A stretch of DNA of 8,141 bases, from the NCBI GenBank assembly GCA_021793635.1, contig JAJYSI010000132.1:1-8141 (forward strand), written 5' to 3'. The notes under the pieces were generated by a model. It saw only the letters and a program-made list of their open reading frames with translations. It did no database searches and had not been told where the DNA came from. This DNA is from Bacteroidota bacterium (GTDB lineage: Bacteria; Bacteroidota; Ignavibacteria; Ignavibacteriales; Ignavibacteriaceae). Below, one piece after another: positions 1 to 7,190 of this stretch (position 1 is its first letter; each line of letters begins with the position of its first letter). Position numbers and translations under genes: made by a program.

Positions 1-598
1 CGTAGTAGATTTTGACGCAGCCGCCGACCATAGCAGAAATAATTTTTCTATAATTGAAAAAATTTGTTCTTCGGTGATTATCCCTGTTGAATTTGCGGGC
101 GGGATAAGGTCGTTAGAAGATGTAAAAATGATTATGGATTTAGGAATCAGCCGTCTTATTTTAAGTACAATGGCTATAGAATCTCCAGCCGATTTTATTT
201 CAGTATTTGAGAAATACGGACCGGCAAAAATTTCTATTGCACTTGATATTATAGATGACGAAATTGTAATCAAAGGCAGGCAAGTAAAAACCGGAATTCA
301 TTATAAAGATTTTTCAAAAAAAATGTCAGCCATCGGAATTGAAAGATTTATTGTAACGGATGTATTGCGTAACGGCGTTCTTGGCGGTCCAAATTTGACT
401 TACACAAAAGATGTTGCAGAAATAACCAGGAAAAAAGTTACTCACTCCGGCGGAATTAGGAACAAAGATGAACTTATGGATGTTCAAAATTTATTACCAC
501 TCGGAGTTGATTCGGTAATAATAGGACGCGCGCTTTACGAAAACAGATTCCCATGCCAAAAAATGTGGCGTGTTGCCGAATCCGGAATTTTTCAATAG
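1..598 (+). CDS. hisA: HisA-family ProFAR isomerase (5' truncated by window edge)
   Basis: HisA converts ProFAR to PRFAR in cytoplasmic histidine synthesis. About 198 codons are visible; compared with the usual ~240 residues, some 45 N-terminal residues, including the first catalytic Asp, lie outside the window. The reading frame is open from base 2, so the GTG at 74 is internal and not the start. Visible HisA features are a beta-strand 'VVDFD' (bases 2-16), the first phosphate-loop region 'AGGIRS', 'ALD' with the conserved Asp at 245-247, 'VTDV' with the conserved Thr at 356-358, 'GGPN', the second 'SGGIR' loop, and the ending 'IIGRALYENRFPCQKMWR', which is typical of Bacteroidota/Chlorobi HisA. 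Oddities are 'RNG' where HisA normally has 'RDG' (Asn codon 371-373), 'KGR' where 'GW' is usual, and AGGIR for GGGIR. HisF does not follow; a cNMP-binding gene starts 8 nt after the stop. The family call is firm, but catalytic competence is uncertain. Confidence 0.88.
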   Translation, partial: VVDFDAAADHSRNNFSIIEKICSSVIIPVEFAGGIRSLEDVKMIMDLGISRLILSTMAIESPADFISVFEKYGPAKISIALDIIDDEIVIKGRQVKTGIHYKDFSKKMSAIGIERFIVTDVLRNGVLGGPNLTYTKDVAEITRKKVTHSGGIRNKDELMDVQNLLPLGVDSVIIGRALYENRFPCQKMWRVAESGIFQ

Positions 599-602
599 AG
601 GA
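597..602 (+). promoter_or_regulatory. Shine-Dalgarno that sets the start of the cNMP-binding gene
   Basis: The sequence AGAGGA overlaps the hisA stop codon (596-598) and sits 4 nt before the ATG at 607. It supports 607 as the start over the in-frame ATG at 553, which lies inside hisA and would add 18 residues unrelated to the domain. Confidence 0.6.
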
Positions 603-606
603 TATT

Positions 607-1152
607 ATGGCAAATAAAAATGGAAATGTAGTTCATAGCAGTGTCTGGTCTAATATTTTTAATACACCTACGGAAAAATCTGACCTTGAAAAAAGCCTTC
701 AAGCCATTCCTATGTTTAAGGAATTGAGTAAAAAAGACTTATCGCTGGTTTCCAAATTGATCAACAACAGAAGTTATATTGCCGGGGAATATATTTTTTC
801 TCAAGGCGATCCGGGTTTAGGATTGTACATCATCCGGAACGGCGAAGTTACGATTAAAAAATTTACATCTGAAAACGAAGGGCTACTTCTTGCTACATTA
901 TTTAAGGGAGATTTTTTTGGTGAACTTGCATTGATCGACGGTGAAAAAAGATCTGCTTCAGCAATTGCAAAGACAGATACAAAAATCGCGGTTATATTTA
1001 AACCCGACCTGGATGAGTTTATTGAAAAATACCCTCAAAAGGGGATTAAAATTTTGAAAGGCGTTCTACAAATTATAACTTACCGCTTAAGAAAGATGGA
1101 TGATGATTTTCTTTCAATAAAAGAGCAACAAAAAAATAATATAGGAGAATAA
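607..1152 (+). CDS. Stand-alone cyclic nucleotide-binding domain protein
   Basis: This is a 181-residue cytoplasmic protein with one CRP/FNR-type cyclic nucleotide-binding domain (about residues 30-150). The entry helix reads 'IPMFKELSKKDL' (34-45), followed by beta-roll motifs 'FSQGDPG' (64-70) and 'GLYIIRNGEV' (72-81). The phosphate-binding cassette is 'FGELALIDGEKRSASA' (104-119), with Glu106, Arg115 and Ser116 matching the ligand-contacting Glu, Arg and Ser of E. coli CRP, so binding of a cyclic nucleotide is plausible. The helix ending 'TYRLRKMDDDF' (158-168) corresponds to the CRP C-helix, but the CRP Thr/Ser adenine contacts appear replaced by Met164/Asp165. No helix-turn-helix or kinase domain follows, so it probably works as a sensor or partner protein and not as a DNA-binding regulator. 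The first ~30 residues are polar and unassigned. It lies 8 nt after hisA and 2 nt before the stress-protein gene, which suggests co-transcription. Specific function unknown. Confidence 0.87.
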   Translation: MANKNGNVVHSSVWSNIFNTPTEKSDLEKSLQAIPMFKELSKKDLSLVSKLINNRSYIAGEYIFSQGDPGLGLYIIRNGEVTIKKFTSENEGLLLATLFKGDFFGELALIDGEKRSASAIAKTDTKIAVIFKPDLDEFIEKYPQKGIKILKGVLQIITYRLRKMDDDFLSIKEQQKNNIGE

Positions 1153-1154
1153 AA

Positions 1155-1640
1155 ATGGAACTTAAAATAGAAAAAGTTTTGGTACCAATTGATTTTTCTG
1201 ACTACTCTAAAAACTCACTCAGGTATGCCGTAGACTTTGTAAAAATATTCGGAGCCGAGCTTTATTTAATTTATGTAGTTGAGCCGGTAATTTACCCGCC
1301 TGATTTCAGCATGGGTCAAATCGCAATTCCATCTGTAGACCTGGAAATGGATAAACGAGCGGTTGAAGAGCTTGAAAAGCTTGCAAAAAAAGAAATCCCA
1401 CATGAAATCAAAGTAAACACTATTGTTAAAACCGGCAAGCCATTTATCGAAATCATTGAAACCGCTTCAGAAGAAAAAATTGATTTAATAATAATTTCCA
1501 CTCACGGTCATACCGGAATGGAACATATTCTTTTCGGAAGCACCGCAGAAAAAGTTGTGCGAAAAGCTCCCTGCCCTGTTTTAACTTTAAGAGAACCGGT
1601 AAAAGGTTTTGATTATAAAGAAGAGATTCGAAAAGAATAA
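1155..1640 (+). CDS. Universal stress protein, single UspA domain
   Basis: This 161-residue protein is one complete Usp domain, a cytoplasmic alpha/beta nucleotide-binding fold linked to stress responses. Visible motifs are strand 1 'KVLVPIDFSDYS' (7-18) with Asp13, which contacts adenine in ATP-binding Usp proteins; 'LYLIYVVEP' (36-44); 'DLIIISTHG' (110-118); and the ATP motif G118-x9-G128-S129-T130, followed by 'AEKVVRKAPCPVL' (131-143). The first Gly of the canonical G-x2-G-x9-G-S/T pattern is Ser115 here, while the rest is intact, so ATP binding (MJ0577 type) remains likely. There is a short charged tail after residue 147. The ATG is preceded by AGGAG at 1143-1147 with 7-nt spacing, 2 nt after the stop of the cNMP-binding gene, so the two are probably translated from the same message. 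It is the last + strand gene before the convergent junction. Numerous paralogues usually exist, so the specific role is unknown. Confidence 0.93.
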   Translation: MELKIEKVLVPIDFSDYSKNSLRYAVDFVKIFGAELYLIYVVEPVIYPPDFSMGQIAIPSVDLEMDKRAVEELEKLAKKEIPHEIKVNTIVKTGKPFIEIIETASEEKIDLIIISTHGHTGMEHILFGSTAEKVVRKAPCPVLTLREPVKGFDYKEEIRKE

Positions 1641-1649
1641 AAAATATTC

Positions 1650-1666
1650 ACCCACAAAAGATGGGT
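1650..1666. terminator. Probable bidirectional terminator between convergent genes
   Basis: The stem ACCCA (1650-1654) / TGGGT (1662-1666) with a 7-nt loop lies in the 27-base gap between the two convergent stop codons. On the + strand it is followed by a T-rich run (TTTTAATTTTT, with its first T in the stem), and on the - strand by GAATATTTTTT. The stem is only 5 bp, so it is weak for an intrinsic terminator, but position and T tracts on both sides fit a shared terminator. Confidence 0.5.
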
Positions 1667-1667
1667 T

Positions 1668-2648
1668 TTAATTTTTCCGTTCGATAACAAAGTCAACTAA
1701 AGCTTCAAGAGCAATTTTACTTTGCGAATCGGGAAGAATTTTTAATGCTTCCTTAGCTTTAAGAGAATATTTTTGGGCAATTTCGGCGGCATAATTTATT
1801 CCATTATTTTGTCTAACGAATTCAATAATTTCTTTAACGCTTTCGTTCTTATTCCCATTTTTTATTTTTTTTCTGATAGAGGAAGCTTCATTTTTTGAAA
1901 CCTTGCTAAGCGAATAAATTAATGGAAGTGTTATTTTTTTTTCTTTTATGTCGCCGCCTACCGGTTTACCTGTGATACTAAAATTTCCTTCGTAATCTAA
2001 AATATCATCTCGAATTTGAAAAGCTATTCCGATTGACCCACCGAATATTTTCATTGCTTCGTGATAACTACCGTTATCTGAACCGCTGAGCGCTCCTATC
2101 TGACAGCAAGTTTCAAGAAGAGACGCAGTTTTGTCAGAAATTATTTTGAAATAAGTGTCTTCATCGATATCAAGCTTCCTTGTCTTACGAATTTGCAGTA
2201 GTTCACCTTCGGACATTCTTTTTACAGTTCTCGTCATTACCTCTAAAAAATCATAGTCCTTCCCTTCAATCGCAATCATAAGACCACGGGATAAAAGATA
2301 ATCGCCCATCAGAACAGCAATTTTATTTTTAAAGATTGCATTGATTGACCAGAAGCCACGTCTTTTATCGGCATTATCTACAACATCGTCATGTACTAAA
2401 GTTGCAGTGTGAAGAAGCTCAACTAACACAGCGCCGCGGTACGTACGTTCATTAATATTACCAACAACTTTTGCAGATAACAAGACAAGGAGCGGTCTTA
2501 TCTTCTTCCCCTTTTGGCGGATAATATAGCGCGCTATTAAATCAACCAGAGCAACTTTTGAACGAATCGACTCTTTAAATAGTTCGTCGAAAGATTCAAG
2601 CTCTGATTTTATTGGCAGGCTAATTTCTGATAGTCCTTTTATAATCAA
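1668..2648 (-). CDS. Trans-polyprenyl diphosphate synthase, probably long-chain
   Basis: The 326-residue enzyme elongates an allylic diphosphate with isopentenyl diphosphate units. Visible motifs are 'GKKIRP' (47-52, diphosphate binding), the first Asp-rich motif DDVVD (87-91) with His80 before it and Arg96-Arg97 after, 'GDYLLSRG' (115-122), and the second Asp-rich motif DDILD (214-218) preceded by 'FQIR'. The residue five positions before the first motif is Ala82. Short-chain FPP/GGPP synthases often have bulky aromatics there, while IspB-like octaprenyl and heptaprenyl synthases have small ones, so a long product such as the menaquinone side chain is inferred. Length fits the IspB class (about 320-325). 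The start is TTG: TTGA at 2648-2645 overlaps the tatC stop by 4 nt, implying translational coupling; no strong Shine-Dalgarno is seen. An A9 run (T at 1934-1942 on +) falls just after the second motif. It is the last gene of the - strand run. Chain length is not proven. Confidence 0.92.
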   Translation of the reverse strand: MIIKGLSEISLPIKSELESFDELFKESIRSKVALVDLIARYIIRQKGKKIRPLLVLLSAKVVGNINERTYRGAVLVELLHTATLVHDDVVDNADKRRGFWSINAIFKNKIAVLMGDYLLSRGLMIAIEGKDYDFLEVMTRTVKRMSEGELLQIRKTRKLDIDEDTYFKIISDKTASLLETCCQIGALSGSDNGSYHEAMKIFGGSIGIAFQIRDDILDYEGNFSITGKPVGGDIKEKKITLPLIYSLSKVSKNEASSIRKKIKNGNKNESVKEIIEFVRQNNGINYAAEIAQKYSLKAKEALKILPDSQSKIALEALVDFVIERKN

Positions 2649-3403
2649 GATTTTTTTCTGGAATATTTTGAAATTATAATGCTTATTTCATACAACACAA
2701 TCAACGGAACCGCAAGGATTATTTGAGAAACCGGGTCTGTCCCGGGAGAAAGAAAAGCAGCTGCAATAAAAATAATTACGATTGCATGCCTTCGGTATTT
2801 ACGCATAAATTGAGGAGTCAAGATACCAAGTTTTGTTAAGAAGAAGGAAATCATTGGAAGTTCAAAGACAAGACCAGCGCCGAGCATAATACTTAGAATT
2901 ATTGTCATATACTCATCAATCGCAAAATCATTGGTTATGTTTTTTGAACCAAATTGCGATACAAATTTCAATGAATAAGGCAGCATAATAAAATATGCAA
3001 AGACAATTCCAAGTAAGAAACAAAGTGTAGAGAACGCGACTATCGCCGAAATATATCTTCGTTCATTCTTTCGTAAAGCAGGCGAGATAAATTTCCATAA
3101 CTGATAAAAAACATTTGGTAGACTTAATATCAATCCTCCAACCATCGCGACTTCAAAGTAAAGCATTAGTTGGCCGAAAGGTTTCAAATTCTGGAGGTGC
3201 AAACCAACTCTACTAGCTGGCAAAAGCAAAACATCATCCACTAAATAATCGACAAATATCCAACAGATTACAGCTCCGATGCCAACACCGATTAAGGAAT
3301 AAATAATTCTCCACCTTAATTCCTCAATGTGTTCAAGGAATGTCATTTCTTTTTCTTCTTTTTCAGTTGAAGGACTATAAGTTGTTAACTCTTCTTTTGC
3401 CAA
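2645..3403 (-). CDS. tatC: Sec-independent (Tat) protein translocase subunit TatC
   Basis: TatC is the inner-membrane receptor for twin-arginine signal peptides and exports folded proteins with TatA/TatB. This 252-residue protein has six predicted membrane spans and the family signatures in order: 'FLEHIEELRWR' (22-32) before the first span, 'LPNVFYQLWKFISPAL' (95-110) with 'KNERR' (112-116), the third span at about 117-142 with 'LGIVFAYFIMLP' (131-142), 'GLVFELP' (177-183) with the conserved Glu181, and 'SPGTDPVSQ' (219-227) with Asp223 before the last span. Length is normal. No tatA or tatB is present in the window. The start is unsure: the longest form begins with TTG at 3403, 14 nt after glyA, without a visible Shine-Dalgarno. 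The ATG at 3346 (Met20) would remove a charged Lys/Glu-rich leader and keep all conserved motifs. The 3' end overlaps the prenyl synthase start. Identity is secure. Confidence 0.95.
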   Translation of the reverse strand: MAKEELTTYSPSTEKEEKEMTFLEHIEELRWRIIYSLIGVGIGAVICWIFVDYLVDDVLLLPASRVGLHLQNLKPFGQLMLYFEVAMVGGLILSLPNVFYQLWKFISPALRKNERRYISAIVAFSTLCFLLGIVFAYFIMLPYSLKFVSQFGSKNITNDFAIDEYMTIILSIMLGAGLVFELPMISFFLTKLGILTPQFMRKYRRHAIVIIFIAAAFLSPGTDPVSQIILAVPLIVLYEISIIISKYSRKKS

Positions 3404-3417
3404 TTTGTATTAGTTGT

Positions 3418-4713
3418 TTAATTCAATTCAGAGTATAACGGGAATGCTAAGCAAAGATTCTTCACATCTTCTCTAATTTCAGACAAAACTTTTTCATTCC
3501 CGGAATTACTAATTGCTTTGTTTATAAACTCAGCTATTATTTCCATCTCTTTTTCCTTCATCCCTCTTGTTGTAACAGCAGGGGTTCCAACTCTTATTCC
3601 GCTAGTCACAAATGGGCTACGTAAGTCAAAAGGTATCATATTTTTATTAACGGTAATTCCAGCTGCGCCCAGAGAATTTTCTGCTTCTTTACCGGTAATA
3701 TTTTTATTGTTAACGTTGATTAGCATCAGATGATTATCTGTTCCGCCGGAAATAATTTCAAAACCATATCCTTTTAACTTTGAGGCCAACGTTTTTGCAT
3801 TTTTAATAACCTGTCCTGCATAATCCTTAAATGAATCTTGAAGCGCTTCTTCAAATGCAACTGCCTTTGCCATAATAATATGCATAAGAGGTCCACCTTG
3901 AATACCCGGCATCACCATGCTATCAAAAATTTCAGACATCAGTTTTAACCTATCCCCTTTGGGAGTTTTAATTCCGAGAGGATTTTCTTTATCCTTACCA
4001 ATCAAAATAATTCCGCCCCTAGGTCCTCTTAGTGTTTTATGAGTAGTAGAAGTAACGACATCGCAATAAGGAAGCGGACTGTTAAGAAACCCCTTAGCAA
4101 TCAAACCTGCGGGATGAGCCATATCGCACATTAATAAAGCGCCGACAGAATCGGCTATCTGACGAAACCTAGCATAATCCCATTCACGCGAATATGCGCT
4201 TGCACCGGTAATAATAAGTTTTGGTTTTTCTTTTTTAGCAAGGTCTTCAATCTGATTGTAATCCAGAAGATGTGAATCCTTATTTAACAAATATCCGATT
4301 GCATGATAAAGCTGCCCGGAGAAATTTACAGGAGAACCGTGGGTTAAGTGCCCGCCATGGGCTAGACTTAATCCTAAAAATTTATCGCCCGGTTTTAAGA
4401 GCGTCATTAAGACAGCCATATTTGCCTGTGAACCGCTATGCGGCTGTACGTTTGCATACTCCGCATTAAAAAGTTTTTTTAATCTTTCGCGAGCTATATT
4501 TTCAGCCATATCGACAAATTCGCATCCCCCATAATATCTTTTGCCAGGATAGCCTTCAGCATATTTGTTTGTTAGCACTGTACCTGCTGCTTCTAAAACT
4601 GAAGGGCTGACAAAATTTTCTGAAGCTATTAGCTCTAAATTTTCTTGTTGACGTTTTGTTTCTAACTTTAAAACATCAAAGATTTCTTTGTCGTTTTTTA
4701 GATAATCATACAT
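3418..4713 (-). CDS. glyA: Serine hydroxymethyltransferase
   Basis: This PLP enzyme converts serine and tetrahydrofolate to glycine and 5,10-methylene-tetrahydrofolate in the cytoplasm, the main source of one-carbon units. The 431-residue protein is full length. Motifs seen are '[10 protein letters not shown]' (27-36), '[15 protein letters not shown]' (49-63), 'QPHSGSQAN' (90-98), '[11 protein letters not shown]' (117-127), 'CDMAHPAGL' (196-204) with the PLP-ring Asp197, and '[14 protein letters not shown]' (221-234) with Lys226 as the Schiff-base lysine. Near the C-terminus come '[16 protein letters not shown]' (367-382 approx.). The stretch after 'ILIGKD' carries a short insertion (about 240-258) of the kind I recall in Bacteroidota/Chlorobi members. 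The ATG start has no clear Shine-Dalgarno. The 33-nt gap upstream (4714-4746) is AT-rich and too short for a glycine riboswitch. It is probably read through from the envelope genes upstream; a promoter inside the preceding gene cannot be excluded. Confidence 0.98.
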   Translation of the reverse strand: MYDYLKNDKEIFDVLKLETKRQQENLELIASENFVSPSVLEAAGTVLTNKYAEGYPGKRYYGGCEFVDMAENIARERLKKLFNAEYANVQPHSGSQANMAVLMTLLKPGDKFLGLSLAHGGHLTHGSPVNFSGQLYHAIGYLLNKDSHLLDYNQIEDLAKKEKPKLIITGASAYSREWDYARFRQIADSVGALLMCDMAHPAGLIAKGFLNSPLPYCDVVTSTTHKTLRGPRGGIILIGKDKENPLGIKTPKGDRLKLMSEIFDSMVMPGIQGGPLMHIIMAKAVAFEEALQDSFKDYAGQVIKNAKTLASKLKGYGFEIISGGTDNHLMLINVNNKNITGKEAENSLGAAGITVNKNMIPFDLRSPFVTSGIRVGTPAVTTRGMKEKEMEIIAEFINKAISNSGNEKVLSEIREDVKNLCLAFPLYSELN

Positions 4714-4746
4714 AAAATTTTTACGCTTTTTAAGATTTATTAAAAG

Positions 4747-5997
4747 TTATCTCGCAGATTGGACAAACCAAAGCTCGCCAATGCTTAAACCGAAATCAAC
4801 TCTTACAGAATTTTCCTTTATTAAATTGAAATTGGTTGTTCCTCTATTAGAATATTGAACACCGACATCGAGCGTATTTTGATAACTCAACGGAAACGAA
4901 AATCCTCCTGAAATAGAAAGTTGATTTATTCCAGTACCATTAACAAAATATTGTGTCTGTTCATAGCTTAACCCCGCGCGCCAAATAATTGCTTGCCAGA
5001 ATGAGGAACCAAGATTAAGCAAAGGTCTATATTCAAATCCGGCGCTGACTTTATAAGCATTCCTTAATTCGGGTGATTTAACATTGTTATAAGTATAATT
5101 TTGCCAAGGCTGAGTAAGAAAATCCAGACTGACTAAATACTTTTTACTTAACGACATACTTAACCCTGCCGATATTCTTAAAGGGATACTCATTGTCGCT
5201 GAACCGAACCCAATTGTATCAACGCCTAATGTAGAATTTGAGGTTCCGATAGTATCAACATTTAGTTTGGAGATATAATTTACAGCGAGGCCTAATCTTA
5301 AGTCAGAAATTGTATTTGATTTTAATACAGGTGATAAATCAGGGGTAATTAGACCTACAGTTGTACCTGTTCCGTTTGGTCTGTAACTTTTCAAATAATT
5401 GGTAGAAGTATTTGAAGTATTTGTAAAGTTTACCTGTGAAGAGTAATCAATCTCTCCAAAATAATAATCGAATGATGCACCTAAAACTAATCCAAAAGGT
5501 AGTTCAAAAGAAGATCCGATAAAAGTTCTTGATAAACCACCGCTGCCGATATAATTAAGCTGATAATCAGAAACGTTTGTAATAGGAGAAGGGTAACTTT
5601 GTAATACATCATAACTTACTCTAGAATATGGAACAATTCCCATGGCAACACCAACACCATATTTCTCGCTGACGGGGAAAGCTAAAGTAAATCCGTTAAA
5701 AATTGCGCTGGAGAGCCTTCCGCTTTGAGTATTATTGCTTAAGAAGAGATTATTGTCGTCAACTGCAATTTCAAAACGGGTTCTGTCTAGCATAAACCAT
5801 GCGGCAGGATTAATAATACCGGTAAAGTCAGGAACTGCCAAAGATGTTCCGAGCTGCCCCATTCCCATACTTCTTGCCGAGTAAGAAAACACTAAATCGC
5901 CAATTCCTATTCGTGAGTAGCTTGAGCTGCTTTGAGGGAAAGCATAAACTGATAAGAGTAGAAGCAATAAAATTATCTTTTTCAAATTTTTAATCAT
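4747..5997 (-). CDS. Outer-membrane beta-barrel protein, Bacteroidota SYSRxGxGDL type
   Basis: This 416-residue protein has a signal peptide: Lys-rich start (MIKNLKK), a Leu/Ile core at 8-17, and likely cleavage near residues 19-22 ('YAFPQ'). The mature N-terminus 'SSYSRIGIGDL' (25-35), then 'ARSMGMGQLGTSL' (41-53) and 'NPAAW' (63-67), resembles a large Bacteroidota family of FadL/OmpP1-like or PorV-like barrels ('YTRYGxG...MGG...NPA'). The rest alternates short aromatic/hydrophobic strands with Gly/Asn/Ser/Thr turns, as expected of a barrel in the outer membrane, and ends with 'FGLSIGELWF' (about 403-412), like barrel-closing strands in that family. A short repeat 'VDTIG' occurs at 247-251 and 259-263 in what is probably a loop. 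There are no catalytic motifs. Its ATG follows the stop of the lipoprotein gene by 2 nt, so the two are very likely co-expressed and may interact. The cargo or function is unknown; hydrophobic-compound transport is only an analogy from FadL. Confidence 0.78.
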   Translation of the reverse strand: MIKNLKKIILLLLLLSVYAFPQSSSSYSRIGIGDLVFSYSARSMGMGQLGTSLAVPDFTGIINPAAWFMLDRTRFEIAVDDNNLFLSNNTQSGRLSSAIFNGFTLAFPVSEKYGVGVAMGIVPYSRVSYDVLQSYPSPITNVSDYQLNYIGSGGLSRTFIGSSFELPFGLVLGASFDYYFGEIDYSSQVNFTNTSNTSTNYLKSYRPNGTGTTVGLITPDLSPVLKSNTISDLRLGLAVNYISKLNVDTIGTSNSTLGVDTIGFGSATMSIPLRISAGLSMSLSKKYLVSLDFLTQPWQNYTYNNVKSPELRNAYKVSAGFEYRPLLNLGSSFWQAIIWRAGLSYEQTQYFVNGTGINQLSISGGFSFPLSYQNTLDVGVQYSNRGTTNFNLIKENSVRVDFGLSIGELWFVQSAR

Positions 5998-5999
5998 AA

Positions 6000-7190
6000 C
6001 TACTTTCTTGTTGTATAAGTTATTCTTAGACGGGGGCGTAACAGCAAATTGGATGCGTTACTTCCTTTCAGAGCAAATAATTCCAACCCAAGTAAATTTC
6101 CATCAGCCTCCAATAATAATCCCTGGTTGTTTTTTGACGACAACCATTTTTGCACAATTGGGGTAACATTTCCGACATATTGGTTTCCGCTTAGAGAGAG
6201 CATTATATTGTACATACTTGTTGAAGAAGAATCAGGCAAAGCAGATGCGCTGTCTGCCAGATTTGAAGCTAAAAGAGAATTATAAAAAGTACTTCCAAAA
6301 AGTTGAGCTGATGAATCAGCTGTTAAAGTTAAGTCGGCATAATTGATAACTGCATTTGCCGGGATTTTGGAGATATCAAACCAAAGTTTGGAATTAATCT
6401 CTACCCCTGCTTGGACAACAATATCTTCATGATTAACAGGAGGCAGGCTTCCAGTAATTACGCTAACATCTTGCAGCGGGTAAAAAGTGGTTGTGTCCGT
6501 ATAAGAACCTGGTTTTTGAATTACTAATTGCAAGCTAATACTGGTTGTTGTTGTAGATGAAGATGTAGTGTAACCAAGAATTTTTTGGGAGCCGGAAGTG
6601 GGAACAAGATAAATACCATATATAGTCGAATCGACAGAATCTGCCGCTGCAATAAGCCAAGAAGTTGAGAGGGAATTGCTAATATTAAAAGTAGTCAATG
6701 AATCTGTCACCAATCTATTTGAACTAACATCTGTAGGATCGAATAGTAAGGAGGAAATATTATCAGCGGTATAACTTGTTGAAGTCCACGCATTAGTAAT
6801 TTTATAAACATTAAAATCAAGACTCGCATTGCTATCTCCATAAGTATAGCCAGTAGGTAAAGAAATAATCGAAGCGATTACGTGTGCATTATTTGCAATT
6901 AAGTCTTGATTTATTGAATCGGGGAGGGAGACATAAAACTTAATCAATGCAGAGGCTTGAGCATTATTTTTTTTGCCAAGGAAAAGATATGAAGATGACG
7001 ATAAATTAACAGAGCTTTTGAAATAGGATGATGTTTGACGTAAAGAATCCGCATAAGAATCTATTGCTTGCACATTAACTAAATCACTGCCAACTAATTG
7101 AGCTCCGATAGGAGTTGGGTTATTACTGCACGAATAGAAAGCTAAAGAAATTACCCCGGTTATGATGAGAAGGAATTTATTTTTGGACAA
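6000..7190 (-). CDS. DUF4270-like outer-membrane lipoprotein with two beta-rich modules
   Basis: The 396-residue protein begins with a lipoprotein signal peptide: 'MSKNK', hydrophobic core 6-18, and a loose lipobox 'FYSC' with Cys21 as the lipidated residue. It is very rich in Ser, Thr and Asn. 'CSNNPTPIGAQLVGSDLV' (21-38) recalls the start of DUF4270 lipoproteins of Bacteroidota, which I remember as usually neighbouring glycogen synthase; glgA is two genes upstream here. Residues 66-225 and 255-393 both read as beta-rich units with a DNRLRE/CBM96-like pattern: a strand ending in '[IW]F.[VI]S', then 'A.[VL]' strands, a Trp near the middle, 'YGIYL' or 'GLLLEA', and a closing strand ('LQLVIQKP'; 'RPRLRITYT' at 385-393). 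I infer an extracellular or surface binding or scaffold role. The TTG start directly follows the stop of the phosphatase gene and has a good Shine-Dalgarno. The barrel gene follows after 2 nt. The lipoprotein call is good; the family call is tentative. Confidence 0.7.
   Translation of the reverse strand: MSKNKFLLIITGVISLAFYSCSNNPTPIGAQLVGSDLVNVQAIDSYADSLRQTSSYFKSSVNLSSSSYLFLGKKNNAQASALIKFYVSLPDSINQDLIANNAHVIASIISLPTGYTYGDSNASLDFNVYKITNAWTSTSYTADNISSLLFDPTDVSSNRLVTDSLTTFNISNSLSTSWLIAAADSVDSTIYGIYLVPTSGSQKILGYTTSSSTTTTSISLQLVIQKPGSYTDTTTFYPLQDVSVITGSLPPVNHEDIVVQAGVEINSKLWFDISKIPANAVINYADLTLTADSSAQLFGSTFYNSLLASNLADSASALPDSSSTSMYNIMLSLSGNQYVGNVTPIVQKWLSSKNNQGLLLEADGNLLGLELFALKGSNASNLLLRPRLRITYTTRK

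Noticed and set aside
74..598. GTG at 74 as the start of a short hisA
   Set aside because: The frame is open upstream to the window edge and encodes recognisable HisA sequence (VVDFD), so the gene is cut by the window and not short.
553..606. ATG at 553 as start of the cNMP-binding protein
   Set aside because: The 18 extra residues lie over the hisA end in another frame and match no domain; ATG 607 has AGAGGA at the right place.
1316..1501. Open frame antisense to the stress-protein gene
   Set aside because: Low-complexity Ser/Ile translation, no ribosome binding site, opposite a clear Usp domain; a shadow.
1934..1942. A9 run inside the prenyl synthase gene as a phase-variable switch
   Set aside because: It encodes the normal Lys/Glu-rich stretch after the second Asp motif, the frame is intact, and similar A/T runs (7-8) are common in this AT-rich window.
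3518..3733. Open frame antisense to glyA
   Set aside because: Hydrophobic reverse translation of a conserved GlyA region, no supporting signal.
4272..4469. Second open frame antisense to glyA
   Set aside because: Arg/Leu-rich reverse translation opposite conserved GlyA motifs, no start signal.
4714..4746. Glycine or other riboswitch or a terminator upstream of glyA
   Set aside because: Only 33 AT-rich bases are present, with no paired stem or conserved riboswitch core.
5211..5260. VDTIG...VDTIG repeat in the barrel protein as a mobile or expanding repeat
   Set aside because: Only two short, imperfect copies at DNA level in a likely loop; not enough for a repeat array.
6049..6285. Open frame antisense to the lipoprotein gene
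   Set aside because: No Shine-Dalgarno or domain; arises from the Ser-rich composition of the opposite strand.
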